A DNA stretch of 64,000 nt from CAZHAX01 sp964530325 (GTDB lineage Bacteria; Chloroflexota; Anaerolineae; B4-G1). Below are positions 7,407 to 15,441 of this stretch, piece by piece. Below the pieces are notes generated by a model. The model had not been told where the DNA came from and did no database searches. It saw only the letters and a list, made by a program, of their open reading frames with translations. Position numbers and translations under genes: made by a program. The DNA lies in assembly GCA_964530325.1 (NCBI GenBank), contig CAZHAX010000001.1, positions 1-64,000 on the forward strand, given 5' to 3'. Each line of letters begins with the position of its first letter. Positions within the stretch are counted from its first letter, which is position 1.

Positions 7407-7895
7407 ATGGAGCTGAAGGTAGTCTCGATCGACAAGCCTGAGGCAGTCAATCTCATCCTTGGCCAGTCCCACTTCATCAAGACGGTCGAGGACCTACACG
7501 AAGCACTCGTGGCCACCGTGCCCGGTATCAAGTTCGGCATCGCCTTCTGCGAGGCTTCCGGGCCGGCGCTGGTGCGCGCGAGCGGCACGGACGGCGGGCT
7601 TGTCGACCTGGCCACGCGGAACGCGATGGCCCTCGGCGCCGGGCACGCTTTTCTCGTGTTTCTGGGCGAGGGATTCTTTCCCGTCAACGTGCTCAACACG
7701 GTCAAGGCCGTCCCGGAGATCTGCCGCGTCTTCTGTGCCACAGCGAACGCAGTGCAGGTCGTCCTTGCCGAGACGGAGCGGGGACGGGCGATCCTGGGCG
7801 TGGTCGACGGCGTGAGCCCCAAAGGAATCGAGACGGAGGACGACGTCGCCCAGCGCAAAGAATTCCTTCGCACGATCGGATACAAACTGAAGTGA
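7407..7895 (+). CDS. Adenosine-specific kinase (COG1839, DUF355)
   Basis: A 162-aa protein of the COG1839 family, characterised in hyperthermophilic archaea as an adenosine-specific kinase and otherwise little studied. Typical parts are KPEAVNLILGQSHFIKTVED, KFGIAFCEASGPALVR, the GGHAFLVFL-like GAGHAFLVFLGEGFFPVNVL and the VVDGVSPKGIE ending. Length is standard. It should phosphorylate adenosine in purine salvage, which would fit the two hpt genes nearby, although substrate specificity is only known for a few members. A GGAGG-like site precedes the ATG. Confidence 0.88.
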   Translation: MELKVVSIDKPEAVNLILGQSHFIKTVEDLHEALVATVPGIKFGIAFCEASGPALVRASGTDGGLVDLATRNAMALGAGHAFLVFLGEGFFPVNVLNTVKAVPEICRVFCATANAVQVVLAETERGRAILGVVDGVSPKGIETEDDVAQRKEFLRTIGYKLK

Positions 7896-7957
7896 TCGAC
7901 GCCCTAGCTCGCGCCGGCCTTTGTTCTTCGGGTGGCTGACACGGGAGTTGTCGCAGC

Positions 7958-8338
7958 TTGGCACAACGGCTTACAGCGTGGAACGTCACGAAGGGCGTGC
8001 GGCTGGAGTGGGCTGCGCGGCGATGTGCCAGCTTTGCTTGCCGCCTGCGCGGGCTTACGTTCCGTAGGCGTCCTGGCGGCGACCTGCTGCTGCTCGTGGG
8101 CCACTCCGAAGGCCGGGTAGAGACGGCGATTCACATGCTCTTCGTCTTTTTCCCCATCGCCGCCGTGTGGCTAGATAGCCGCGGGGTTGTGGTAGATACC
8201 AGGCTGGCGCGTTCGTTTCGTCCCCTCTACGTGCCTCGTGCCGCGGCACGGGACGTGCTGGAAGGTCCGCCTGACCTTCTGGACAAGGTGAGCGTGGGCG
8301 ACGAGCTGCGCTTCGAGGAGATCGCCGGTGAGGCGTAG
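7958..8338 (+). CDS. DUF192 family protein
   Basis: A 126-aa DUF192 protein. The conserved elements are FACRLRGLTFRRRPGGDLLLL, the IHMLFVFFPIAAVWLD core, the FRPLYVPRAARD-like block and the C-terminal VGDELRFE. Function is unknown; DUF192 members are often exported or linked to cell-surface genes. The start is TTG at 7958 with GGGAG about 10 nt upstream. The 3' end overlaps the LysM-M23 gene by 11 bp, suggesting coupled translation with a cell-wall enzyme. No signal peptide is obvious. Confidence 0.78.
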   Translation: MAQRLTAWNVTKGVRLEWAARRCASFACRLRGLTFRRRPGGDLLLLVGHSEGRVETAIHMLFVFFPIAAVWLDSRGVVVDTRLARSFRPLYVPRAAARDVLEGPPDLLDKVSVGDELRFEEIAGEA

Positions 8339-9791
8339 ACTGGTTGCGGTCCTGGCCCTGTGGCTCCTCGTCGGCGCGACAGCGCCCGCGGCCATCGCCT
8401 ATCCCACCAATCCACCGTCCTCTCCGAGCGCACTGGACGTCGTGGTCCACGTAGTGCAGTCGGGAGAGACCGTCTTCTCGATTGCCGAGCTGCACGGAGC
8501 GACGGTGGATGCGATAGTCCATGCCAACGGCATACGTGATCCCCGTCGCGTCTACGTCGGTCAGCGGCTGGTCATTCCCTCGTCAGCAAGGCTGGCGGAA
8601 GGCCGGACGGCCTCCTACGTTGTCCAGGCGGGCGATACCCTGACGTCAATTGCCAGGCGATACGAGACGACCTGGACGGCGCTCGTAGAGCTCAATGATC
8701 TGCTCTCGCCCAGCGCTCTCTATGCCGGGCAGGTCATCGACGTGCCTGCAAGTGCGGCTGGCGAGGAGGGCGAGCTTGTGGAGGGTCGCGCGGGCGGCCG
8801 CGCAATCTACATGGTCAGGCCCGGCGAGACGCTGCTCCACATCGCATTCCAGTACAACATATCCCCGTTGACTCTGGCGGCCATAAGCCGAATCGGCAGC
8901 CCTTCCCTGGTCTACGAGGGCCAGGAGCTGGCTGTTCCGGGCGAGGGCCAGAGCGATCTTCCGGAACCGTTCCAGGCCGTCAGGATCCAGCCGCTGCCTG
9001 TCGCGCAGGGCTCTGTGCTGGCGATTGTCGTGGAAACGGGTGAGCCCGTCGAGCTGGAAGGATGGTTGTTTGGGCAGGCTGTGGAATTCGCGGACGAGGG
9101 CGGTACCTACTATGCCCTGACGGGCGTCTACGCTCTTGCCGAACCTGGGATGTACGAGCTTGAGCTGACGGCGGTCTCCGGGGACGGCTGGCGCACGGGG
9201 CTTACCGCAGGCATTATCGTGGAGGCAGGCGGGTTCGGCTACGAGCGGATCGCGCTCTCTGAGTCAACGAGTGCCCTCCTCGCTCCTGAGCTGGTCGCTG
9301 CGGAACGAGAGCGACTGGCTGAGGTCCGTTATCTGTTCACGCCGGAGAGATACTGGACGGCCCCCTTCATCAGGCCATGTGAGGGGGCCATAAGCTCGTA
9401 CTTCGGCTCGCGCCGCGCCTACAACGCAGGGCCCTACACCAGCTACCACGCAGGCGTCGACTTTCGGGCGACGACGGGCGTCCCTGTGTACGCCGCTGCC
9501 GCAGGTGTGGTTACTTTGGCGGAGCCTCTGACCGTGCGAGGAAACGCCATCGTCATCAACCACGGCTGGGGCGTCTCGACGGGGTACTGGCACCTCTCGG
9601 TTATTGAGGTGCGGATCGGGGATCTGGTCGCCCCAGGCGACTTGATTGGCAGAGTGGGCAGCACAGGGCTGTCGACTGGCGCCCACCTGCACTGGGAAGT
9701 GTGGGTGGCCGGAGTGAGCGTCAACGGGCTGGAGTGGCTGGACGCGTCCTCCCCGTGGCTGGCTCCACTGCTGGCGGAACCGACAGGCTGA
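8328..9791 (+). CDS. Exported LysM-M23 peptidoglycan endopeptidase
   Basis: A 487-aa exported protein. Residues 1-24 are a signal peptide (RRRL, a hydrophobic stretch, AIA). Three LysM domains follow at about 40-85, 92-138 and 159-205, each with the V-x-x-G-E/D-T-L/V-x-x-I-A pattern. Residues about 210-330 are a beta-rich region. The C-terminal M23 metallopeptidase (about 345-480) has H-x3-D (YHAGVDFRA) and HLH (GAHLHWEV) zinc ligands. It probably cuts peptide cross-links in peptidoglycan. GTG at 8328 is preceded by GAGGAG and lies inside the DUF192 gene. The intact zinc site argues for activity rather than an EnvC/NlpD-type activator role. Confidence 0.92.
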   Translation: MRRRLVAVLALWLLVGATAPAAIAYPTNPPSSPSALDVVVHVVQSGETVFSIAELHGATVDAIVHANGIRDPRRVYVGQRLVIPSSARLAEGRTASYVVQAGDTLTSIARRYETTWTALVELNDLLSPSALYAGQVIDVPASAAGEEGELVEGRAGGRAIYMVRPGETLLHIAFQYNISPLTLAAISRIGSPSLVYEGQELAVPGEGQSDLPEPFQAVRIQPLPVAQGSVLAIVVETGEPVELEGWLFGQAVEFADEGGTYYALTGVYALAEPGMYELELTAVSGDGWRTGLTAGIIVEAGGFGYERIALSESTSALLAPELVAAERERLAEVRYLFTPERYWTAPFIRPCEGAISSYFGSRRAYNAGPYTSYHAGVDFRATTGVPVYAAAAGVVTLAEPLTVRGNAIVINHGWGVSTGYWHLSVIEVRIGDLVAPGDLIGRVGSTGLSTGAHLHWEVWVAGVSVNGLEWLDASSPWLAPLLAEPTG

Positions 9792-9794
9792 CGC

Positions 9795-10067
9795 CTAGGG
9801 GGCGGCCTTGTCCCCCGTTTGTGTATCGTCCTCTCCTGTGGCTATCAGCTCCCGAGCGGCCTCGGCGTGCTCCGCAGGCACTCGCACTCGAACCTCGCCG
9901 ACCCCATCCACCGTGATCCCGATCACAGGGCCGACGCTCTCGTAGCTGAGCAGCGCCGGAATGCCTGCCTCCTCCAGCTTGGCCCGTATGACATGGGCCT
10001 GCAGGAGACCCTGGGCTATGTGGATCGTGGTAAGCTCGTCCTCCGCTGGTGTGCCGTCGCCGCTCAT
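9795..10067 (-). CDS. DUF2007-type putative signal-transducing protein
   Basis: A 90-aa protein similar to DUF2007: TTIHIAQGLLQAHVIRAKLEEAGIPALL, then GVGEVRVRVPAEHAEAARELIA. These proteins resemble a small ferredoxin-like domain, sometimes fused to zinc ribbons; function is unknown. Its stop lies 3 bp from the stop of the convergent LysM-M23 gene. GGGGAGG precedes the ATG. Its promoter shares the -35 hexamer position with the divergent gene at 10190. Confidence 0.72.
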   Translation of the reverse strand: MSGDGTPAEDELTTIHIAQGLLQAHVIRAKLEEAGIPALLSYESVGPVIGITVDGVGEVRVRVPAEHAEAARELIATGEDDTQTGDKAAP

Positions 10068-10094
10068 TACCGCAGCCTCCCCTTGACCGCCTCC

Positions 10095-10123
10095 ATTGTC
10101 CGTCGGGACTGTCCATTTGTCAA
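10095..10123 (-). promoter_or_regulatory. Promoter for the DUF2007 gene
   Basis: On the minus strand, TTGACA (10118-10123), a 17-nt spacer and GACAAT (10095-10100). The -35 hexamer is almost the same stretch as the -35 of the divergent promoter at 10117-10145. Confidence 0.55.
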
Positions 10124-10145
10124 ACGCCGCCAGGCTTGGTATAAT
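10117..10145 (+). promoter_or_regulatory. Promoter for the 527-aa unknown gene
   Basis: TTGTCA (10117-10122), a 17-nt spacer and TATAAT (10140-10145). The transcript would start about 35-40 nt before the TTG start at 10190. Confidence 0.65.
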
Positions 10146-10189
10146 CCCGCCGGTCTCACTCCATAGAGTGGTTCCCGGGAGTATCTACC

Positions 10190-11773
10190 TTGATCGAGCG
10201 TAAGACCCAGAATCCCCAGTACTGGGCCGGCGAGCTCTCCATAGAGCCAGACGACCTCCAGCACCTCAGCGCACTGCTCGTCGACGACGAGGTACCTCTA
10301 AGCGCGGAGGAGCTGGGCCGCGCGCTCGTGCTGCACCGGGTCCAAACCGAGGAGTCTCTTGTGGAGCAGGTCGTCTCCCGGGGCAGGCTCTATCAGCCCC
10401 AGGGAAGCTACGAGGTGGGTGAGAAGCTCGTCTTCCCGGCGGTGGGCTATCGAGTGGGCGAGGTCATCAAGGTCCGCGAGGGGCACAATCCCGAGTATGG
10501 GGAATTCCGTGTAATCAAGGTTGAGGTGGAAGGGGACAAGAAGCGGGAGTTCGCCAGCGAGCTGCAGACGGATCATGTGCTCAACCAGAGTGCCGGGGCG
10601 AGGGCGACGGACGAGTCTATTCGCTCGCCTGAGGAGCTTTCCGAGCTGTATGGCGTGCAGGTCGGCCGGATTCTGGAGAAGAGGCTGGAGAAGGAGCCCG
10701 ACTTCGTCCGGCTGGCGGGCAACTGGTTCCGCCGCGACGTCCTCGTCGATGTCAACGCCGGACACCTGAACCTGGCGGAGGCCGTGCTGGACGTGGCTGG
10801 CGGCGGCCCGCTTCCTACAGCCGACCTCCTGGGCGATCTGGAGCTGCCTGAGGAGATCACCTCCCAGCTCCGTGTGTTCTCGCTGAACTACGCCCTCCAG
10901 GAGGACGAGCGCTTCGACGAGGTCGGGCCGGCCGGCGAGGTGCTCTGGTTCCTGCGGCGCTTGCAGCCTGAGATGGTTAGATCAGTCCCATTGTACCTGC
11001 GCTGCGACCCTCCGCCGTACGACCCCGCAGTGCTGACGAGCGAGATGCTAGACCTCGAGAACGAGCTCGACGACGAGTGGTCGGCCTGGGACGGTACGCA
11101 CGAGCCGGCTGAGGGGGCCGTGACCGTCCTCGGCTATCCGCATTGGAGGTGCGGCACGCTGCCCCTATCGCGCCGCTTGGCCGGAGTGTTCCCCACCGGA
11201 CGGACCCAGCGCATCCGCTTCACCTTCGTCGACCAGGAGACGGGAGCCGAGTTCCCGGGGTGGGTCGTGCGAGAGGCTCGCTACGTCCACGGCCTCCGTG
11301 ACTGGTACACGGAGAACGACATACCGGTTGGTGCCTATCTGGAGCTGCGGCGGGGCGAGAAGCCGGGCACCGTTGTCATCGGGTCACGCGGAGGCCGGTC
11401 GAGGCGCGAATGGGTGCGGGTCGCCCTGCCCGTCGATCGAAGGCTGACCTTCGAGATGCGAAAGGAGCTGGTGCCCTGCGACTACGACGAGCTCCGTGTC
11501 TTGGCCGTCGAGGACCAGGACTCCATGGATGATGTGTGGGCCCGGGTCGACGAGAAGGGCGTGAGTGTGAGTGATCTGGTTGGGGAGCTCTTCCCCGAAC
11601 TGGCCAAGCTGAGCCCGCAAGGTACCGTGCACGCCGCCAGCCTGTACACCGCCGTCAATGCCGTCAAGCGCCTGCCTCCGGGGCCGATACTGGCGGAGCT
11701 TGTGGAGTCCGGGTCCTACTCGCCCGTAGGCCATAACTACTGGGTGCTGCGCAAGGAACCGGAAGAGAGGTAG
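10190..11773 (+). CDS. Unrecognised 527-aa protein, possible winged-helix C-terminus
   Basis: I do not recognise this protein. It is acidic, without signal peptide, membrane segment or repeats. The N-terminal part (about 1-130) has a beta-rich stretch around GEKLVFPAVGYRVGEVIKVR that looks like a small barrel. The C-terminal about 80 residues (from VDEKGVSVSDLVGELFPEL to PVGHNYWVLR) have a helix-helix-wing appearance, like HARE-type winged helices that detect DNA state, but this is weak. Start TTG at 10190 with GGGAG upstream. It is followed 8 bp later by another unknown gene, so the two are an operon. Confidence 0.6.
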   Translation: MIERKTQNPQYWAGELSIEPDDLQHLSALLVDDEVPLSAEELGRALVLHRVQTEESLVEQVVSRGRLYQPQGSYEVGEKLVFPAVGYRVGEVIKVREGHNPEYGEFRVIKVEVEGDKKREFASELQTDHVLNQSAGARATDESIRSPEELSELYGVQVGRILEKRLEKEPDFVRLAGNWFRRDVLVDVNAGHLNLAEAVLDVAGGGPLPTADLLGDLELPEEITSQLRVFSLNYALQEDERFDEVGPAGEVLWFLRRLQPEMVRSVPLYLRCDPPPYDPAVLTSEMLDLENELDDEWSAWDGTHEPAEGAVTVLGYPHWRCGTLPLSRRLAGVFPTGRTQRIRFTFVDQETGAEFPGWVVREARYVHGLRDWYTENDIPVGAYLELRRGEKPGTVVIGSRGGRSRREWVRVALPVDRRLTFEMRKELVPCDYDELRVLAVEDQDSMDDVWARVDEKGVSVSDLVGELFPELAKLSPQGTVHAASLYTAVNAVKRLPPGPILAELVESGSYSPVGHNYWVLRKEPEER

Positions 11774-11781
11774 TCCGGCCG

Positions 11782-12228
11782 ATGAGCGAGCGAACGCCTA
11801 GCCCGTCTGCCCTGGCCTTGGTCAAGCCTAAGGTCGATACGCCGTTTCACATTGACTACGAGTGGTGGGAGCGGAACGGCCTGGATACCGAGATGGAGGT
11901 CAGGTCTCATCTCTGCGCCAGGCATCGCGAGGTCTTCGCCGAGCAGTCCGGCAAGACGAAGGTGGACTGGGTGAACGAGCAGACCGGCGAGGTCACACGG
12001 GTGGACGGTCCCCAGCATGCGCTGCAGGTTCACTGCTGTCACGAGCCAGACTATCTCAGCCAAGACCTGCCGTTGGTGGACGTGGTCCTCCGGGTGCTGC
12101 TGGCGAATGGGAATACGCCGCAGACCTGTACCGAGCTGGCCATCAAGACCGGCTACACCCCGCAGAGGATACTGCGGACGCTTGCCGGGGGACGTGTCTA
12201 CAAGGGCATCCGCCCGGCGCGAACCTGA
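11782..12228 (+). CDS. Unrecognised 148-aa protein
   Basis: Unknown function. The middle has HIDYEWWERNGLDTEMEVRS and the Cys/His set HLCARHREV ... HCCHEPDYL, which could bind a metal. The C-terminal 45 residues (VVLRVLLANGNTPQTCTELA ... TPQRILRTLAGGRVYKGIRP) look like a helix-turn-helix. It lies 8 bp after the 527-aa gene in the same direction and is followed by a strong terminator, so the two probably form a functional pair, perhaps DNA-binding. Confidence 0.6.
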   Translation: MSERTPSPSALALVKPKVDTPFHIDYEWWERNGLDTEMEVRSHLCARHREVFAEQSGKTKVDWVNEQTGEVTRVDGPQHALQVHCCHEPDYLSQDLPLVDVVLRVLLANGNTPQTCTELAIKTGYTPQRILRTLAGGRVYKGIRPART

Positions 12229-12262
12229 GCGGGGCAGCGCAACGGGAGGAGCAGCGGATCCC

Positions 12263-12290
12263 AGGCGCCGCGACGACCGTCGCGGCGCCT
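12263..12290 (+). terminator. Terminator after the 148-aa gene
   Basis: Perfect 12-bp inverted repeat, arms 12263-12274 and 12279-12290, with a GACC loop, followed by CGCCGTTCTCT. It separates the two-gene operon from the tRNA promoter. Confidence 0.7.
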
Positions 12291-12307
12291 CGCCGTTCTC
12301 TCCAGGC

Positions 12308-12336
12308 TTGACACGCCGGTGTTGCCGTTATAGAAT
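12308..12336 (+). promoter_or_regulatory. Promoter for tRNA-Arg
   Basis: TTGACA (12308-12313), 17-nt spacer, TAGAAT (12331-12336). Transcription should begin about 5 nt before the mature tRNA 5' end. Confidence 0.75.
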
Positions 12337-12347
12337 TCGTCAGCCGG

Positions 12348-12421
12348 GCCCCAGTAGCTCAATTGGATAGAGCGCCGGACTTCTAATCCGACGGTTGCAG
12401 GTTCGAGTCCTGCCTGGGGTG
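12348..12421 (+). tRNA. tRNA-Arg (anticodon TCT)
   Basis: 74 nt without an encoded CCA. Acceptor GCCCCAG pairs with CTGGGGT (G-T at the first pair); D-arm AGCTC...GAGC; anticodon loop CTTCTAA with TCT at the centre; T-arm GCAGG TTCGAGT CCTGC. The anticodon stem CCGGA/TCCGA has a C-A mismatch at its outermost pair (27-43). It reads AGA codons, which are rare in a GC-rich genome. Confidence 0.95.
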
Positions 12422-12634
12422 CTTGGCTGCTCCGGCTGGCGGCGGCGATGGTCCGAGGAGCCGCCGTCGTCGTCTGGCCTGCTGGTGGCCATGGCCGCGG
12501 AAGCAGGCGTCGACTATCGAGCAGCTCCCGCTCTCCGCAGTGCGGGAGTCTTACTGCAGTGCGGGCGGGTGCCCTTCTTCTGGCCCAGCAAGAGGAAAGT
12601 ATCTGGGCGCCTGACACGCAACGTGGGAGTGGCT

Positions 12635-14299
12635 ATGAAGCTCTTGAGCGTAGCCGAGATGCGGCTGGTAGAGAAGGCGTCGGACAAGGCAGGGCATTCC
12701 TACGCCGAGATGATGCAGCGCGCGGGGCAGGCGGTAGCTGAGGCGGTCTGCGAGCGCCTTGATGTGAAGGACAGGCGCGTGCTGGTGCTGGTTGGGCCGG
12801 GGAACAACGGTGGCGACGGCCTGGTGGCGGCCAAGGCGCTTGCCGCCGCAGGTGCGCGCGTCGTCTGCTACCTGCTCAAGCCGCGGGACGCCGAGAAGGA
12901 CAAGGTCCTCCGCCCAGTGCAGGAGGCCGGGCTGCCGATCGTGGCGGCCGCAGACGACAACAAGCGGGAGAAGCTGGAGCGCCTGGCTCGCGAGGCGGAC
13001 GTCGTTGTCGACTCCGCCCTGGGGACAGGGGCTCGGCTACCGATCCGGGGGGCGTTGGCGAAGGCGCTGACGCTGGTGCAGGAGGTCGTTGCCGAGCGTA
13101 AGCAGGAGGAGCGGAGGAGACCGCTGACTTCGCTGGGCGCGCCCGCCCCCTCCTCCGGCACGCCGCGTCCGTTCGTTGTCGCAGTCGACGGCCCGAGCGG
13201 GCTCGATTTCGACAGCGGCGCCCTGAGCAAGGTCAGCCTAGGTGCCGATCTCACTGTCACTTTCGGCTGGCCGAAGGTGGGTCACCTCAGCTTCCCCGGC
13301 GCCTGCGCTGTCGGCGAGCTGATCGTGGCCGACATCGGCATCGACCCGGAGTTGGCCTCGGACTCCGCTCTGGATGCAGCCGATTCCGACATGGTGCGGG
13401 ATCTACTGCCCGACCGTCCCATCGACGCGCACAAGGGCACGTTCGGCAAAGCCCTCATCGTTGCCGGATCTATTAACTACACCGGCGCTGCCAGCCTGGC
13501 GGCGTCCGCGGCCGCGCGCTGCGGCGCAGGCCTGGTCACGCTGGCACTGCCCGGTGCCATCCACGCTTCCGTGGCCGCCAGGCTGGCGGAGGCGACGTAT
13601 CTGCTTCTACCGCACGAGCTGGGCGTCGTATCTGGTGAGGCTGTCCGCGTCGTCGCCGGGCGCCTTGGCGAGTACCAGGCTCTGCTGGTGGGACCTGGCC
13701 TGGGCCAGGAGCAGGAAACGCGGGATTTCATCCTGTCCCTGCTCTGCGGAGGGGGGCGGAAGGGGCGTATGGGCTTCGTCTCCGAAGAAGAAGGGGAGCG
13801 AGCATCGTCGAGCCTGCCGCCGCTGGTGGTCGACGCCGACGGGCTGAACGCGCTGGCTGAGCTGGAGGGCTGGCACGAGCGGCTGCCCGCCGACACCATT
13901 CTCTGCCCGCACCCGGGAGAGATGGCCAGGCTGATGGGGGGCAAGATAAGCGACGTGCAGAGTGACCGGGTGAAGACGGCACGTTCGAAGGCGTCTGAAT
14001 GGGGCCACGTCGTTGTTCTGAAGGGAGCCTACACCGTTGTTGCCGCCCCGGATGGCAGGACGGTCGTGCAGCCGTTCGCCAACCCTGCTCTGGCCACGGC
14101 CGGCACGGGCGATGTGCTGGCGGGAGCAATAGTCGCGCTGCGCGCTCAAGGGCTGGAAGCATTCGCGGCGGCGGTGGCTGGTGCCTATCTACACGGAATG
14201 GCTGGGGAACTGGCCTCCAGGCAGATCGGCAAGGCAGGAGTGGTGGCCGGGGATATCGCCGCCCGGCTTCCGCTGGCTTGGCGCACCGTAGTCGGCTAG
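12635..14299 (+). CDS. nnr: Bifunctional NAD(P)H-hydrate epimerase/dehydratase
   Basis: A 554-aa enzyme that repairs hydrated NADH and NADPH. The N-terminal YjeF_N epimerase domain (about 1-240) begins MKLLSVAEMRLVEK and has GPGNNGGDGLVAAKAL and VDGPSGLDFDSG. The C-terminal dehydratase (about 255-550) has HKGTFGKALIVAGS, LVGPGLGQ, HPGEMARLMG and the ATAGTGDVLAGAI motif with the catalytic Asp. A low-complexity insert (about residues 150-180, with PLTSLGAPAPSSGTPRP) breaks the epimerase domain and looks disordered. ATG at 12635 with GGGAG; the frame is open further upstream into the tRNA, but this start matches the family. A hairpin terminator follows. Confidence 0.93.
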   Translation: MKLLSVAEMRLVEKASDKAGHSYAEMMQRAGQAVAEAVCERLDVKDRRVLVLVGPGNNGGDGLVAAKALAAAGARVVCYLLKPRDAEKDKVLRPVQEAGLPIVAAADDNKREKLERLAREADVVVDSALGTGARLPIRGALAKALTLVQEVVAERKQEERRRPLTSLGAPAPSSGTPRPFVVAVDGPSGLDFDSGALSKVSLGADLTVTFGWPKVGHLSFPGACAVGELIVADIGIDPELASDSALDAADSDMVRDLLPDRPIDAHKGTFGKALIVAGSINYTGAASLAASAAARCGAGLVTLALPGAIHASVAARLAEATYLLLPHELGVVSGEAVRVVAGRLGEYQALLVGPGLGQEQETRDFILSLLCGGGRKGRMGFVSEEEGERASSSLPPLVVDADGLNALAELEGWHERLPADTILCPHPGEMARLMGGKISDVQSDRVKTARSKASEWGHVVVLKGAYTVVAAPDGRTVVQPFANPALATAGTGDVLAGAIVALRAQGLEAFAAAVAGAYLHGMAGELASRQIGKAGVVAGDIAARLPLAWRTVVG

Positions 14300-14335
14300 G
14301 TCAGGCTGCTCGTATCAGGCAGGATAGTCTTCCGC

Positions 14336-14380
14336 ACAAGCAAGCGCCCCTTTGCCGCGAAAGCAAAGGGGCCCGCTTGT
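14336..14380. terminator. Bidirectional hairpin between convergent nnr and ytxH-like genes
   Basis: A perfect 10-bp stem, GCCCCTTTGC (14346-14355) with GCAAAGGGGC (14363-14372), plus an outer ACAAGC/GCTTGT arm (14336-14341 with 14375-14380). It lies between two convergent genes and could serve both. Confidence 0.6.
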
Positions 14381-14455
14381 CTAGGCCGCCATAACACTCC
14401 GGCCGCGAGCGGCGGTCGGGCGCCGAGATGGAATCCGTTCGGATAGGGGGTCTCT

Positions 14456-14836
14456 CTAGCTGGCCTTGGCCGCCTTGGCAGGCTTCGCCGCGGGCTTCTT
14501 CTCTTCCTTGGTCACTGCGGCCGCCGCCGCCTTCCTTGTCTCCTCGACGGCCTCGGCGAGCTGCTTCTGGCCTTCCTCCAAGATCACCCTGCTCTGAAGC
14601 CGGAGATCTTCGGCGCTCCGCTTGACGTCCGCAGCGACCGCCTCCACCTTGGCTCGAGCATCGGTGATTGCCGCATCCGCCTTCTCCCGCAGTTCAATGC
14701 TCGTCTGGCGGAGCTGCTCTCGGGTCTCCTCTCCCGACTGGGGAGCCAGGAGCAGTGCTGTAACGCCACCCACCAGGCCGCCCATCAAGAAGCCGAAGAG
14801 GAAGGCTCCGAAATCCCCACCACTCTTGTCACTCAT
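14456..14836 (-). CDS. YtxH domain protein
   Basis: A 126-aa protein with an N-terminal membrane segment (GAFLFGFLMGGLVGGVTALLLAPQSG, about residues 10-35), which is the YtxH signature ending in the L-x-A-P-x-S-G-x-E motif. The rest is a long charged helix or coiled coil followed by a Lys/Ala-rich tail (KKPAAKPAKAAKAS) like histone H1 tails. YtxH proteins are general-stress membrane proteins of unclear role. It lies 48 bp after the 172-aa membrane gene in the same direction. Confidence 0.82.
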   Translation of the reverse strand: MSDKSGGDFGAFLFGFLMGGLVGGVTALLLAPQSGEETREQLRQTSIELREKADAAITDARAKVEAVAADVKRSAEDLRLQSRVILEEGQKQLAEAVEETRKAAAAAVTKEEKKPAAKPAKAAKAS

Positions 14837-14884
14837 TGTCCACCTCCATCAGTCATCCGCAGTGCAGGCGGCGGACCGCCTGCC

Positions 14885-15403
14885 TCATTCTTCACCCTCG
14901 CGCAGTCCGGCGAGCGCGCGCAGTATGCGCCGCACACCGGCCACATATCCCGACCACTTGAGCAGCGGCGACACAACCTTGTGGCTGACGAAGTTGGTGG
15001 TGCCCCGCACGGTGGCCAGCGTCTCGTTCGCTGCTTCCAGCGCTGGGCCTATCTCGTCTCGGAAGAGCAGCACCAGCGACGCGACCAGTAGGACGAGAAC
15101 GATCAGCAGCACGCCGATCATCAGCGTTTCGAAGGCGACGATGACGATCGCCAGGTCGCGCAGTATGCCGATTATTATGGCTTCAGGGTTGGGATCAGCA
15201 CCGGCCTGCGCTCCCTTGTAGGCACCAATGGCCAGGCAGATCAGCACCACAACGAGCGTCACCAGAATAGCGGCGGCTGCGATGAGGCCGGCGATGAGGA
15301 TGCGTTTCGCCCGCCGCTCGGCGCGGGAGGGCGCAGCGCGCTTACCGGGCTTGACCGCCCCTGAAGCAACTCCGCCAGGCGCAGGACCGCTTTGCCCTTC
15401 CAT
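14885..15403 (-). CDS. Two-TM membrane protein, unknown function
   Basis: A 172-aa protein with a basic Gly/Ala-rich N-terminus and two strong membrane segments, about 35-60 (RILIAGLIAAAAILVTLVV) and 80-112 (LAIVIVAFETLMIGVLLIVL). The C-terminal half is amphipathic, with LEAANETLATVRGTTNFVSH and SPLLKWSGYVAGVRRIL. I know no family name. It is paired with the ytxH-like gene, so the two probably form a membrane-stress module. The ATG lies 9 nt from a good -10 box, so the mRNA is likely leaderless. Confidence 0.7.
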   Translation of the reverse strand: MEGQSGPAPGGVASGAVKPGKRAAPSRAERRAKRILIAGLIAAAAILVTLVVVLICLAIGAYKGAQAGADPNPEAIIIGILRDLAIVIVAFETLMIGVLLIVLVLLVASLVLLFRDEIGPALEAANETLATVRGTTNFVSHKVVSPLLKWSGYVAGVRRILRALAGLREGEE

Positions 15404-15412
15404 GCTGAATCG

Positions 15413-15441
15413 ATTATATCACGGATCGTGCCCGCTAACAA
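15413..15441 (-). promoter_or_regulatory. Promoter for the 172-aa membrane gene, probably leaderless
   Basis: On the minus strand, TTGTTA (15436-15441), a 17-nt spacer and TATAAT (15413-15418). Nine nt separate the -10 from the ATG at 15403, so transcription should start within 3 nt of the start codon. The -35 overlaps the end of mnmA. Confidence 0.7.
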
